DNA of 64,000 nucleotides from Deinococcus rubellus (GTDB lineage Bacteria > Deinococcota > Deinococci > Deinococcales > Deinococcaceae), in the NCBI RefSeq assembly GCF_025244745.1, contig NZ_CP104213.1, positions 1,762,001-1,826,000 on the forward strand, written 5' to 3'. The notes beneath the pieces were generated by a model. The model was not told the DNA's origin. It did no database searches and saw nothing but the letters and a program-made list of their open reading frames with translations. Position 1 is the first letter of the stretch, and every line of letters begins with the position of its first letter. A program made the position numbers and the translations under genes. Below are positions 23,289 to 33,591 of the stretch, one piece after another.

Positions 23289-23864
23289 TTAAAGCTTTTC
23301 GGTCGTCACGCTGGTCACGGTGCAGTTGGTATACACCGGGATAGAAGGCAGCGTGGCCAGCTTGCTGTTGGTGCTGGCCACCTCGCTGCCACTGTGCAGC
23401 GTCAGTTGAGCGTAGAAGCTGCCTGCCCCACCGCTGGTGGTCACGTTCTTAATGGCCACGTCCGGGTTGGGCTTAACTATGATCGCCTGGGGTAGCAGGC
23501 CGGTGCTCGAATCAGCGGTGAAGACCGTCTTGAAGTCGTTGCCGCTGATGGCCTGGAGCTGGTTGCCTTGCACAGTGGTCGTGTAGTTGCTGTCGTAAAC
23601 GCTGCTGGTATTGCCCAGGAGACCGATATCGAGGCTGCTGATGGTGCCGGTGGCCGTGTAGTAGACAGCGACGTTAGTGATCTCCGTCGTGCCGGGGTTG
23701 AGGTTGGTCGTGTCGCAGGCCACGTATTTGCCGGTGGCGTCTCTGAACTCGGTCTTCAAGTCGTTAAACTTGACAGTGCCGGAGCCGGTGCTGGCACTCC
23801 CGCAGGCGGCGAGCAAGAGGGGCAGGGCGAGGGCGGGCAAGAGCATTTTGGCGTTAAGTTTCAT
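23289..23864 (-). CDS. Putative lipoprotein A of a tandem pair
   Basis: The 191-aa protein has a signal peptide with lipobox LLAAC (Cys 21). The mature part is Thr/Ser/Asn-rich and beta-like, with a CDTTNLN motif (Cys 50) and a penultimate Cys (about 181) that could form a disulphide. It resembles the next lipoprotein (23946-24512) in lipobox, CDxxN, an AIIVxP stretch and the late Cys, so the two probably arose by duplication. Function unknown; extracytoplasmic location is expected. An intrinsic terminator follows. Confidence 0.7.
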   Translation of the reverse strand: MKLNAKMLLPALALPLLLAACGSASTGSGTVKFNDLKTEFRDATGKYVACDTTNLNPGTTEITNVAVYYTATGTISSLDIGLLGNTSSVYDSNYTTTVQGNQLQAISGNDFKTVFTADSSTGLLPQAIIVKPNPDVAIKNVTTSGGAGSFYAQLTLHSGSEVASTNSKLATLPSIPVYTNCTVTSVTTEKL

Positions 23865-23945
23865 TTGGGTCTCCTGGTGAGTGGGGGCGGTGTCAGGTGG
23901 GCGGAATTGGAATGAACAGGCGAAGTTGGAAGACCCGCTCGGAGC

Positions 23946-24512
23946 TTACGAGCAGTTGGCGACGGGAATCTGAGTCACGCTCTCGACCACATTGCTGTAA
24001 TTGCCGCTGCTGTCTTTACCGAACGCCTGAACGTAGGTATAGCCCTTGACATTCACAGTGGTGATGGGCGTCACGATAATAGCCTGAGCGCTGACGCCGC
24101 TACTCGCCTTGAGCGGGGCCAAGCCGGGGCGGATGGTGATGCTGGCCGTGCCGCTGCCACTGTAATCCGGGGCGCTGTAGCGGTCGCCGAAGACGTTGGT
24201 GTTGCTGGTATCGCCGGTCAGTGCGCCCTTGAAGCGGATGCCGATCTGCTGGAGGTCGCCGGTCCAGCTCACGCCCACATCGAGGCGGGTATTGAGGTTG
24301 TCGCAGATGATCGGGGTTCCGGCGGCGAGCGTGTTGCCGTTCTGGTCCTGAGCGCTGGTAAGGAGCGCGTACTGACTGGTGTACGAACTGACCGCGTCGA
24401 GGGTGAGGCTGTTTGACGAGCTGTAAGCGGGCGTTGTCACCGTGACGTTGCAAGCCGACAGCAGAGCCGCCGCGCCGATTAGTCCCAAAAATCTTCTGTT
24501 CATACCTCTCAC
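23946..24512 (-). CDS. Putative lipoprotein B of a tandem pair
   Basis: The 188-aa protein has an Arg-rich signal peptide and lipobox LLSAC (Cys 21). The mature part is Ser/Thr/Asn-rich, with IICDNLN (Cys 70), the AIIVTP stretch and a Cys two residues from the end. It shares this layout with the adjacent protein at 23289-23864. GTG 24512 and ATG 24503 are both possible starts; GAGAGG directly precedes the ATG. Function unknown. Confidence 0.68.
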   Translation of the reverse strand: MRGMNRRFLGLIGAAALLSACNVTVTTPAYSSSNSLTLDAVSSYTSQYALLTSAQDQNGNTLAAGTPIICDNLNTRLDVGVSWTGDLQQIGIRFKGALTGDTSNTNVFGDRYSAPDYSGSGTASITIRPGLAPLKASSGVSAQAIIVTPITTVNVKGYTYVQAFGKDSSGNYSNVVESVTQIPVANCS

Positions 24513-24658
24513 TTTGCCGTCTCAAGCTGACGCGCACGTGACAGCACCTTAAGCGAACGTGAGGCAGGCATTAATCCGGGGCTGAAGAACGCTGATCTGG
24601 CAGGCGTAAGGCGGCGCGGCTTACCAAGCTCCGGTGGGCTGGGCGCTCAAATAAGGGT

Positions 24659-25232
<574 letters not shown>

Positions 25233-25255
<23 letters not shown>

Positions 25256-25811
25256 ATCTCTGCTCCCGCCGTCCGGCGAGGGCCACCTGGTGCCCGACCT
25301 GCTCGCGCCGGGGCTGCGGCTGGTGCTGATCGGCACTGCGCCCAGCCGCATCAGCGCCCGTGCCGGGGCGTACTACGCCAACCCGCAGAACAAATTCTGG
25401 CGGGTGCTGGCCGAGGTGGAGCTGACTCCGCGTCTCTTCGCGCCCCAGGAGTTTCCGGCGTTGCTGGCCCTCGGTATCGGCCTCACCGACGTGGCCAAGA
25501 AGCACAGCGGGGTAGACGCCAGCCTGCCCACCGAAGCCTGGGAACCGGATGAGCTGCGCGCCCGCCTTGCCCACTACCGCCCCGAAGTGGTGGCCTTCAC
25601 CAGCAAGCGCGGAGCCAGTCAGGTACTGGGCGTGCCGACGGGCAGGCTTTCCTACGGCCTGCAGCCCGGCTTGCTGGAAGGCGCGGAGGTCTGGGTGTTG
25701 CCGAGTACCAGCCCGCTGGGCCACAACTACTTTCAGCTCGGCCCCTGGCAGGCGCTGGCCAGGCGCGTTGGGGCGTGCGGGAACTCGCGGCGAGCAGAAG
25801 GCGTACTCTGA
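25233..25811 (+). CDS. mug: MUG-type (mismatch-specific) uracil-DNA glycosylase
   Basis: The 192-aa protein has the MUG/TDG-fold motifs IGTAPSRISARAGAYYANPQNKFW (starting ~33; FWRVL at 55-59) and VLPSTSPLGHNYFQ in the C-terminal third. The first motif has GTAPS where classic MUG has GINPG with a catalytic Asn, as in the D. radiodurans MUG described as using a different catalytic Asp; Asp 86 and Asp 95 are nearby candidates. It excises uracil or related lesions from mismatched DNA. The ATG 25233 overlaps the YuiH-like gene by 23 nt; the long open frame upstream is antisense-like filler. Confidence 0.88.
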
Positions 25812-25884
25812 ACATGATGGTCCGGTCCTGTTCCCAGTTTTTCATTTCGCAGGTTTTTATTCTGCACAACGGAGTCCTCCACTG

Positions 25885-26643
25885 ATGGCAGCCCATGTTC
25901 CCGAAGAAGACCACGCCTGGCTCAGTGAGCGCCGTTCGCCGTCGCTGATCGGGCAGGCCGCGTTCGCGGTGGGCCGGGCCGGTGACACCCTGGGTCTGGT
26001 TGTGGTGGGTTCGCTCAGCGTCCTCTTGATTGGGGTCCTGTTGATCTGCTTGCTGATTGCAGCGCTGAACGGCTCGCTGGTGGCCACGCTGCTGATGCTG
26101 GCGGGTATCGCGGGCGTGGTCTTCACCTTCGTGTCGTTCCGGCAACGCACCCGGCAGGCGGCGGTGCGCCGCGAGGCTCCGGCAGCCCTGGCGGTCAGCG
26201 ACGTGAGCGCCGAACTGGCCTCGCTGGAAGCCGGGCGCATTCAGAAGCTGGCGCACCTGACCCTCAAGGCCGGGGCGAGCCTGAGTCCGCCGCTGCGCCA
26301 CAAACTCAACGCGGCGGCCACCTCTACCCGCGACGCGCTGCGCTCCACGGCGGCGGGCGGCGTGCTGACCCGCGAGGCCCACGACGCCCGCCAGGCCGCC
26401 GACGACGATTTGCCCAGCGCCCTCTCGGCCTACCAGAACCTGCGCGTGACCGGGTCGGACCTGGCCTACGGCGAGGTGCTGCTGGCCGAGCAACTCAGCC
26501 TCATCGAGCGCCGGATGCGGTCCATCAGTGACGCGCAGGCCGAGCAGCACACCCGCAAGCTGGAAGCCGGGCGGCGCTACCTCAGCGTCAAGTACGGCGA
26601 GGGCGGCGATCTCAAGCCGGGTGACGATCAAGCGGGCAAATGA
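25885..26643 (+). CDS. Hypothetical two-TM protein with coiled-coil tail
   Basis: A 252-aa protein from ATG 25885 with CGGAGTCC upstream. Two strongly hydrophobic helices lie close together (about 36-58, LGLVVVGSLSVLLIGVLLICLLI, and 64-82), then an Arg-rich basic stretch and a long Ala/Leu/Arg helical region (about 110-235) likely to form a coiled coil. No catalytic motif. Function unknown; the topology suggests a membrane-anchored cytoplasmic helical domain. Not clearly in an operon with its neighbours. Confidence 0.65.
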   Translation: MAAHVPEEDHAWLSERRSPSLIGQAAFAVGRAGDTLGLVVVGSLSVLLIGVLLICLLIAALNGSLVATLLMLAGIAGVVFTFVSFRQRTRQAAVRREAPAALAVSDVSAELASLEAGRIQKLAHLTLKAGASLSPPLRHKLNAAATSTRDALRSTAAGGVLTREAHDARQAADDDLPSALSAYQNLRVTGSDLAYGEVLLAEQLSLIERRMRSISDAQAEQHTRKLEAGRRYLSVKYGEGGDLKPGDDQAGK

Positions 26644-26708
26644 AGCCAGACAGGCAAATGAACGGCAGGTTCTGAAAAACCTGCTCCCTTCCGGCGGAAG
26701 CTGTGCCC

Positions 26709-26714
26709 TACACT
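26709..26714 (+). promoter_or_regulatory. -10 element of the XTP/dITP diphosphatase gene
   Basis: TACACT, then GAGGGG, then ATG at 26721. The 6-nt spacing fits a leaderless start. Confidence 0.55.
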
Positions 26715-26720
26715 GAGGGG

Positions 26721-27353
26721 ATGAGTCAACCCAGTTCTCCCTCCGTTTCTGGCCCGCTGCGCGTGGTGGTCGCCACCAGCAACCCCGGCAAGGTCAACGA
26801 ATTCAGAGAAGCCCTCTCCGACCTCGGCTGGCAGCTCGAACCGCTGGGCGATGTGGCGCTGCCCGAGGAAACCGGCAGCACCTACGCTGAGAACGCCATG
26901 ATCAAGGCCGCTGCTGCGTCTATGTACACCGGCCTTCCGGCCCTGGCCGACGATTCCGGCCTGGAAGTGGCCGCGCTCGGCGGCGAGCCCGGCATCTACA
27001 GCGCCCGCTTCGGCCACCGCAAGGACGATCACGAGCGTAATCTGTACCTGCTGGAGCGCACCCGCAACGCCGTGGACCGCCGCGCCAAGTTTGTCAGCGT
27101 GCTGGTCCTGGCCTACCCTGACGGCCACATCGAGGAGTACCGTGGCGAGGTGGACGGCAAACTGCTCGAAGGCCCGCGCGGGGTCGGCGGCTTCGGCTAC
27201 GATCCTCTCTTCGAACTGCCGGATGGCCGGAGTCTGGGGCAGCTCAGCCTCAGTGAGAAACGCGCCGTGAGCCACCGGGGTAAGGCGTTCGCTGCCCTCA
27301 AGGACGCACACAAGAACGGTCAGCCACCGCGCCCCACGGGGAGCAAGGTTTGA
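26721..27353 (+). CDS. rdgB: XTP/dITP diphosphatase (RdgB/HAM1 family)
   Basis: This enzyme hydrolyses deaminated purine nucleotides (dITP, XTP), cleaning the nucleotide pool. The 210-aa protein has the family motifs VVATSNPGKVNEFREAL (about 16-32), YAENAMIKAAAA, LADDSGLEVAALGGEPGIYSAR (starting ~75) and GGFGYDPLF followed by LSEKRAVSHRGKA. An in-frame ATG six codons earlier is excluded by the TACACT box 6 nt before 26721. A strong bidirectional hairpin follows the gene. Confidence 0.95.
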   Translation: MSQPSSPSVSGPLRVVVATSNPGKVNEFREALSDLGWQLEPLGDVALPEETGSTYAENAMIKAAAASMYTGLPALADDSGLEVAALGGEPGIYSARFGHRKDDHERNLYLLERTRNAVDRRAKFVSVLVLAYPDGHIEEYRGEVDGKLLEGPRGVGGFGYDPLFELPDGRSLGQLSLSEKRAVSHRGKAFAALKDAHKNGQPPRPTGSKV

Positions 27354-27380
27354 GCTGCTGGCAAGGAAGAGGACTGACTT

Positions 27381-27436
27381 AAAGTCATGAAGATGGCCTC
27401 CTGTCGGAACTCTGTGGAGGCCTTCTTCATGACTTT
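27381..27436. terminator. Bidirectional terminator between rdgB and the PIG-L gene
   Basis: Arms 27381-27401 and 27416-27436 pair over 21 positions with one mismatch and a 14-nt loop. A-rich and T-rich ends flank the stem, so it can terminate both convergent genes. Confidence 0.8.
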
Positions 27437-27446
27437 TGGCTGGAAC

Positions 27447-28502
27447 CTATATACAGGCAGCAGTAGAAGTGGCGGGTACTTCCCTGGAGTAATCTTTGCC
27501 GATAAAGGATTTGTGGAACTCATCCCATGATCCCGGATAACCTGCGTCTGCTTCACTGGCTTGCATGACTCCCACAACAGCCGCTTGATTGATGAGATCT
27601 TCTGAGCCCATGTTGATGGGATACTCGGGCGTGTAATTTTTCCAGTATGTAAGGAAATATTGTGCATTGACGCAAGGCATTGTTTTGAGGATCGAATTCA
27701 CAAGCATCGTCGTGTAAATATGATCCGAGTGATCGACTTTGACGATTGGATCGGAGTCCATCAAATTAAACGATGCCTTCCCCAGATTTCCCGTTTCTTT
27801 CTTGATAATCCCCTTGACTGTGTTTGTCAAGTCCTTCCAGTCTGGATACACTGCTGACTTGTCGATTGCATTGATTTTAGGAATTTTGTTCTCGTAGAGA
27901 AGTTGCATAGACTGACCAGCAAACCCCTTTCCGTCCGGCGCGCCGTCTGGAAGCCGTAAAAAATAAGAAGCGGTGTTCCGATACGCTACCCTGAGCACTT
28001 TATGTCCAGCGATGACGACTTTGGAAGACACTGGATCTTCCCCAGTCGCGGCATTGACGCTGGCAATAAAGCGCACCGCTGCGTTGGCACCATCTTCACG
28101 TGCTTGATAGTAGGGATTGTTTTTGACCGGGCCTCTGCCCGCGCCCGCGTCACCAGCAGTGAGGTAGATGAACACGTTCTTGGTCGTCGCGCTGGTGACT
28201 TCACGGTAGACTTCAGGGCTGAAAAAGAGTTCCCAGTCGTCTGCGTGGGCGACCACATTGAAGTCAACCGCCTGAACAGTAGTCAATCCCTGTCCTCTAA
28301 GTGAATTGACATTCGGCACTTCCGGATCAATGCGGCCGTATTTTGATTTACCCTGCTCTTGGGCCGCCGCCTGCGCCTGCGTTGGGGTCACTCCCTGAGC
28401 GCTCACGTTGCTGGTAGGCGTGCTACTCGAAGTGTCACGCGAGCAGGAAAATAGAGAAACGCTCAGCAAAATCATGCCGCATAATCTGATTGTCGTTTTC
28501 AT
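27447..28502 (-). CDS. PIG-L-family (LmbE-like) deacetylase lipoprotein
   Basis: The ~351-aa protein has a signal peptide with lipobox LFSC (Cys 20), a Ser/Thr/Gln-rich linker, and a PIG-L domain starting with FNVVAHADDWELFF (about 81-94), a variant of the AHPDDE metal motif. VDHSDH later supplies His ligands. Such enzymes remove N-acetyl groups from GlcNAc-type substrates; the substrate here is unknown. It is not BshB, because it is exported. Start ATG 28502 has CGGAG upstream. It is visibly AT-richer than its neighbours, as is the ~258-bp upstream region, suggesting acquisition by transfer. Confidence 0.8.
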   Translation of the reverse strand: MKTTIRLCGMILLSVSLFSCSRDTSSSTPTSNVSAQGVTPTQAQAAAQEQGKSKYGRIDPEVPNVNSLRGQGLTTVQAVDFNVVAHADDWELFFSPEVYREVTSATTKNVFIYLTAGDAGAGRGPVKNNPYYQAREDGANAAVRFIASVNAATGEDPVSSKVVIAGHKVLRVAYRNTASYFLRLPDGAPDGKGFAGQSMQLLYENKIPKINAIDKSAVYPDWKDLTNTVKGIIKKETGNLGKASFNLMDSDPIVKVDHSDHIYTTMLVNSILKTMPCVNAQYFLTYWKNYTPEYPINMGSEDLINQAAVVGVMQASEADAGYPGSWDEFHKSFIGKDYSREVPATSTAACI

Positions 28503-28760
28503 TTGCAACTCCGATGTGCTGTTTCTTCAGCGCGAAAGCGGGCGGCCGCATTTTCTCATAACTCTTACGAACGCCTCAGCATAACACGATTTTTTCACAC
28601 AGTCAGTTTTTGCAATGGGGGGGATAGGGGTAATTTTGAAGCAGAAACCGACTTTCATCGGTCCCAATTTTTCTGAAAAGGATGTGTGGGACATCTAAAA
28701 ATACCGTTGCGGTTGAAAGTGATCTCTTCTTAGGCTACGACTAATTTTTCACACTCTGAG

Positions 28761-29822
<1,062 letters not shown>

Positions 29823-29826
<4 letters not shown>

Positions 29827-29858
29827 GCGCGTGCCAGGGAAAAGTGGAGAACAGTCAT
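29823..29858 (-). CDS. Short leader ORF (11 aa) coupled to rsmD
   Basis: ATG 29858 opens the peptide MTVLHFSLARA and stops at TGA 29823-29825, overlapping the rsmD TTG start (TTGA). A TATCCT box (29865-29870) lies exactly 6 nt before this ATG, the local leaderless pattern, so translation probably starts here and re-initiates at the weak TTG of rsmD. No regulatory amino-acid run is visible. Confidence 0.5.
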
Positions 29859-29864
29859 GGGCTG

Positions 29865-29870
29865 AGGATA
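29865..29870 (-). promoter_or_regulatory. -10 element of the rsmD leader ORF
   Basis: TATCCT on the minus strand with a 6-nt spacer to the leader ATG at 29858. Confidence 0.5.
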
Positions 29871-29911
29871 GCTGAGGGAACGCTGCACAGCTTCAAACTC
29901 ACTATCCAAGC

Positions 29912-30367
29912 CTAGAACTTGTCGCGGTCCGGCAGCCAGATCAGGTATTTGGGCCAGCGTTCCCGAACCACTTCTGGCGAAGTCATTTTGCGGATTTCCT
30001 GCCACGCCTCCTGCTCACCACTGTAGTAGTTGAAGTTTATGGATACTAATTGTCCGTAAACGGTGTGGATCTTCAGAATTAAACTAGGCGAACGCGGAAC
30101 ACGCTCAATGGCAATTCCATCTATATCCGTCCCCCTAATTTTCCACTTACCGAAGAGGCAGTATTTTAAAATTGAATCTGGGGTAATAACTATTCTTGAT
30201 TGAGTGGTAATTAATAGCCAGAACGTCGAAGTAACTAAAAGCGAGTATCCAAATGCGTAATCAAAGGATGATGTGCTGGAATCAGAAGTAAAGAGGGCGT
30301 ATAAGGAGACAGTTATAAAGAAGATGCTGAAAGCAGACCACCATTTTCTTACTCTATAAACGGCCAC
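29912..30367 (-). CDS. Hypothetical small membrane protein (PH-like)
   Basis: A 151-aa protein with a basic N terminus, two hydrophobic helices (about 10-26 and 38-55), then a beta-rich part (IVITPDSILKYCLFGKWKIRGTDIDGIAIERV) that resembles bacterial PH-like domains following a TM hairpin. No function assigned. The GTG start lies 3 nt after the hydrolase stop (30371-30373), so they are probably cotranscribed. It is much AT-richer than its neighbours, with codons such as ATA, AAT and TTA, a likely sign of transfer or recent origin. Confidence 0.6.
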   Translation of the reverse strand: MAVYRVRKWWSAFSIFFITVSLYALFTSDSSTSSFDYAFGYSLLVTSTFWLLITTQSRIVITPDSILKYCLFGKWKIRGTDIDGIAIERVPRSPSLILKIHTVYGQLVSINFNYYSGEQEAWQEIRKMTSPEVVRERWPKYLIWLPDRDKF

Positions 30368-30370
30368 ACT

Positions 30371-31399
30371 TTATTTGCCTTGTAGCCCCATGCTCTGCCA
30401 GAACCCGTCGAGCGCCACCTTCACTTCTGGCAGTTTCTCGAACTGCGGCAGGCCTTGGCTCGGCACGATGCGCACGGCGCTCACGTTGCTCTTGGCGGTG
30501 AAGTCCGGCAGGCGGTTAAAGTTCACGTAATTGTCTTTGTCGTAGAGGACCAGCACTGGGATGCTGAGCTTGCTGTAAAGAGTGTCGAAGGCGTCGGGCG
30601 TGAACAGACGGCCACTGATGAAGAATAGCGGCGCGTACTTGCCGCCCAGCTGGTTGGCACTCTCGCGGCTGTAATTGAAGAGACCCGAATCAACCGGGCC
30701 AACGAAGCTCTGCTTCAGGAAATACAGAATGCTCGGCTGGCTCTTGATCAGGGCGTAGAGCGGCGTGCCGAAAGTCCGCAGGCGCTGGTAGAGTTTCTGG
30801 CCACCGTCCTCGTCGCGTGCGCGCTGGGTGCCGCCGCGTGCGCTGCCCAGGCCGGAAGGGGAGATCAGGGCCAGCGACTTGATGCGCGGCTCAGCGAGGG
30901 CCGCCCGCGCCGCGAACTCCGAGCCGAGCGAGAGCGACACCACGTCCACGTCCTGCCCGATCTCGGCGACCAGGTTGGTCAGGGCGCTGGTCATCAGTTC
31001 GGGGGTGTAGGTCACGTCAGGCCGCGCCGAGCTGCCAAAGCCGGGCCATTCCAGCACGTAGATGGGCCTACTTCCCGCGTAGGTGTCGAAAATGGGTTTC
31101 ATCTCGTAGGCACTGGCGGCGGCGTTGATGCTGGTGGTCAGCAGCAGCGGGCGGCCCGTGCCGCGTGTGTCGGCATAGTAGGCCACCCTGCCGAAGCCGG
31201 GCAGCTCAAAGAAGCGCCGCTCGGCGTCCAATGCGGGCGACAGGGCCGGTTGGGTGCTGCTGACGGCGGAGGGCGTAGCGACGGTGACAGCGCTTCCAGT
31301 GTTTGTTGTGCTGGTCTGCGCGCCCGCCTGCCCCAGCGTGACGCTGAGGCCCAGGGCCGCGACCGTCAGCCACAATCCGAGGGTATGTTGTTTGCTCAT
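30371..31399 (-). CDS. Alpha/beta-hydrolase-fold secreted protein lacking the catalytic His
   Basis: The 342-aa protein has a signal peptide (about 1-27, cleavage near GQAGAQ), a Thr/Ser-rich linker, then an alpha/beta hydrolase domain: [12 protein letters not shown] (about 113-124) and the nucleophile elbow VSLSLGSEF with Ser 157. The acid would be in [12 protein letters not shown]. The usual late GH motif before LPQFEK is reduced to SQGLPQFEK, and no His occurs after residue 5. The fold is therefore recognisable but a normal Ser-His-Asp triad is absent. A TAAACT box (31406-31411) lies 6 nt before the ATG. Confidence 0.8.
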   Translation of the reverse strand: MSKQHTLGLWLTVAALGLSVTLGQAGAQTSTTNTGSAVTVATPSAVSSTQPALSPALDAERRFFELPGFGRVAYYADTRGTGRPLLLTTSINAAASAYEMKPIFDTYAGSRPIYVLEWPGFGSSARPDVTYTPELMTSALTNLVAEIGQDVDVVSLSLGSEFAARAALAEPRIKSLALISPSGLGSARGGTQRARDEDGGQKLYQRLRTFGTPLYALIKSQPSILYFLKQSFVGPVDSGLFNYSRESANQLGGKYAPLFFISGRLFTPDAFDTLYSKLSIPVLVLYDKDNYVNFNRLPDFTAKSNVSAVRIVPSQGLPQFEKLPEVKVALDGFWQSMGLQGK

Positions 31400-31405
31400 G
31401 CCCAG

Positions 31406-31411
31406 AGTTTA
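31406..31411 (-). promoter_or_regulatory. -10 element of the alpha/beta-hydrolase-like gene
   Basis: TAAACT, 6-nt spacer to the ATG at 31399. Confidence 0.55.
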
Positions 31412-31483
31412 GCGAACCGAGCTGACCGTTCGGTAACTTTGATGGCGAATGAGATTAAGGTGGGCTTGATGGTTTCGGCGTCT

Positions 31484-32488
31484 TCAGTGGTGGGTGTAGG
31501 CCGCGTAGCGCTCCAGCAGGTCCCAGGCTGCGCCGCCGCGCAGAATCTGGCCCGCCAGCTCAGCGCCGCCGCGCAAATCTGCCGCCCGGCCCGCCAGGTA
31601 CAGCCCGGCTCCGGCGTTGAGGGCCACCACGTCGCGCTGCGCCGCTGTGCCGCCGCCCTGCAACACCGAGCGCGTGATGGCGGCGTTCTCGAAGGCGTCG
31701 CCGCCGGTCAGTGCCGAGATGGGGTGCTCGCCCAGACCCACGTCCGCCGGGGTCAGGGTGTAGTCGCTGATCTCGCCTGCCCGCAGCTCGCTGACGCGGG
31801 TGGGGCCGCTGACCGTCAGTTCGTCCAGCCCCTCGCCTGACACGACCAGCGCCGCCGCACTGCCCAGCAGCCGCAGCACCTCGGCCAGTGTGCGGGTCAA
31901 AGCCGGGCTGTAGACGCCCACCACCTGATGGGTTGCCCCGGCGGGGTTGCTGATCGGGCCGAGCACGTTGAAGGCGGTGCGCGAGGCCAGCTCGGTGCGC
32001 ACGGGTGCGGCGTGCCTCAGCGCCGGGTGGTAGTTGCGGGCGAACATGAAGCCCACGCCGAGTTCGTCGATGGCGCTGGCGGCCCGCTCCGGCGGCGCGT
32101 CGAGGTTGACGCCCAGCGCTTCGAGCACGTCGGCACTCCCGGCGCGGGCGCTGGCGGCGCGGTTGCCGTGCTTGGCGACATGCACCCCGCCCGCCGCGAT
32201 CACGAAGGCGGCGGTGGTGGAGATGTTGAAGGTGTTGGCTCCGTCGCCGCCAGTGCCCGCCGTATCGAGCAGCACCTCGCGCGGCGTCACCGGCACCCGC
32301 ACGGCGTGGCGGCGCATCGACTGGGCAAAGCCTGCGATCTCCTCGGGCGTCTCGCCGCGCACCCGTAAAGCTGCCAGCGCCGCCGAGAGCCGTGTGGCGC
32401 TGATATTGCCGTTCATCACCTCGTCCATGAAGGCAGACGCCTCCAACTGGCTGAGGCGCTCGCCGTTCATCAAGCGGGCGTGGATCAT
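31484..32488 (-). CDS. trpD: Anthranilate phosphoribosyltransferase TrpD
   Basis: TrpD couples anthranilate to PRPP, the second step from chorismate to tryptophan. The 334-aa protein has the PRPP loop [17 protein letters not shown] (75-91) and [21 protein letters not shown] (starting 106). Its ATG overlaps the TrpG stop as ATGA, so the genes are coupled. It is the last gene of the trpE / GNAT-trpG / trpD operon, controlled by the leader at 35075-35221. Confidence 0.95.
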   Translation of the reverse strand: MIHARLMNGERLSQLEASAFMDEVMNGNISATRLSAALAALRVRGETPEEIAGFAQSMRRHAVRVPVTPREVLLDTAGTGGDGANTFNISTTAAFVIAAGGVHVAKHGNRAASARAGSADVLEALGVNLDAPPERAASAIDELGVGFMFARNYHPALRHAAPVRTELASRTAFNVLGPISNPAGATHQVVGVYSPALTRTLAEVLRLLGSAAALVVSGEGLDELTVSGPTRVSELRAGEISDYTLTPADVGLGEHPISALTGGDAFENAAITRSVLQGGGTAAQRDVVALNAGAGLYLAGRAADLRGGAELAGQILRGGAAWDLLERYAAYTHH

Positions 32489-33591
32489 GCGCGGCCTGCC
32501 TGATGTTGCCGAACTTCATTCAGCCGGACCTCATTCAAAAAGTTGCGAATCATGATCTTGCCGTCCTCGGTGGCGATGCTCTCCGGGTGAAACTGCACGC
32601 CGAACACCGGGTAGTCGCGGTGACGCAGGGCCATTAGCGCGCGGTACTCGCCCGCCGGGGTCTGATCGGTGGTCCAGGCCGTCGCCAGCAGTTCCGGCGG
32701 CAAATCTTCAACGATCAGGCTGTGGTAGCGGGTCACGCATGCCTCGCCCTCAATGCCTGCAAACAGGTGCTGACCATCGTGCGAGACCCGGCTGGTCTTG
32801 CCGTGTACTGGAATCGGCGCGCGTTTGACCGTCGCCCCGAAGGCCTCGCCGATGCTCTGGTGGCCCAGGCAGACGCCCAGCAGCGGATATTTCGGCGCAA
32901 AGGCCCGAATCACGTCCACGCTCAGCCCGGCTTCCAGCGGCGTGCAGGGGCCGGGCGACACCACGATGGCGTCGGGATTCAGCTTCGCTACGTCGTCCAG
33001 CGTGAAGGCGTCGTTGCGCCAGACGGTCAGTTCGCAGCCCTGCTCGCCAAAATACTGCACGAGGTTGTAGGTGAACGAGTCATAGTTGTCAATGATGAGG
33101 ATGTGGATTTTGGGCAGGGCGCTTGCTGGCTGGGTCATTTTTCGTTCTCCTGATTTCATCATTTCGATCATGCCGATTGGCCCCGCTTCAAACTGGCCGC
33201 TCTGGAGATAGCCGAGCGATTCGTAGAGCCGAAGATTGCCCAGACTGCGCTCGCCGGTGAACAGCTTGAAATTCTGAAGGTCCAGCGCCGTTTCTATCCC
33301 GCACATCAGCGCACGCCCCAGTCCCTGTCCGCGCCGTGCCGGATGTACCATCAAGCGCCCGATCTCACCCACTCCGCCCATGACCCGTCCGCGCACCGAG
33401 CCGACGGGTTCGCCGTCTTGCTCAGCGATAAGCGTCGTGTACTGGGGAAATTCATCCGCAAGTTCCGGCAATGTCTGCTTCATCGGCGCGATTTCCGCTT
33501 CCGGATAGAGTTCGGCCTCGCTCTGAAAGGCCAGTTTTTGCAGCGCCAGCAAAGCGGCCAGATCGTCGACGTTCGCTGACCGGATGTTCAC
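32485..33591 (-). CDS. trpG: GNAT acetyltransferase fused in frame to anthranilate synthase glutaminase TrpG
   Basis: One uninterrupted 368-codon frame. Residues 1-145 are a GNAT acetyltransferase (acetyl-CoA motif [18 protein letters not shown] at 78-95). Residues 152-368 are a complete class I glutaminase: [15 protein letters not shown] (166-180), LLGVCLGHQ with nucleophile Cys 241, and FHPES with His 335 and Glu 337. TrpG supplies ammonia to TrpE. An ATG at codon 152 (33136-33138) has AGGAG 8 nt upstream, so a separate TrpG can also be made inside the fused frame. The GTG start overlaps the trpE stop (GTGA). Whether the full fusion is produced is unknown. Confidence 0.88.
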   Translation of the reverse strand: MNIRSANVDDLAALLALQKLAFQSEAELYPEAEIAPMKQTLPELADEFPQYTTLIAEQDGEPVGSVRGRVMGGVGEIGRLMVHPARRGQGLGRALMCGIETALDLQNFKLFTGERSLGNLRLYESLGYLQSGQFEAGPIGMIEMMKSGERKMTQPASALPKIHILIIDNYDSFTYNLVQYFGEQGCELTVWRNDAFTLDDVAKLNPDAIVVSPGPCTPLEAGLSVDVIRAFAPKYPLLGVCLGHQSIGEAFGATVKRAPIPVHGKTSRVSHDGQHLFAGIEGEACVTRYHSLIVEDLPPELLATAWTTDQTPAGEYRALMALRHRDYPVFGVQFHPESIATEDGKIMIRNFLNEVRLNEVRQHQAGRA

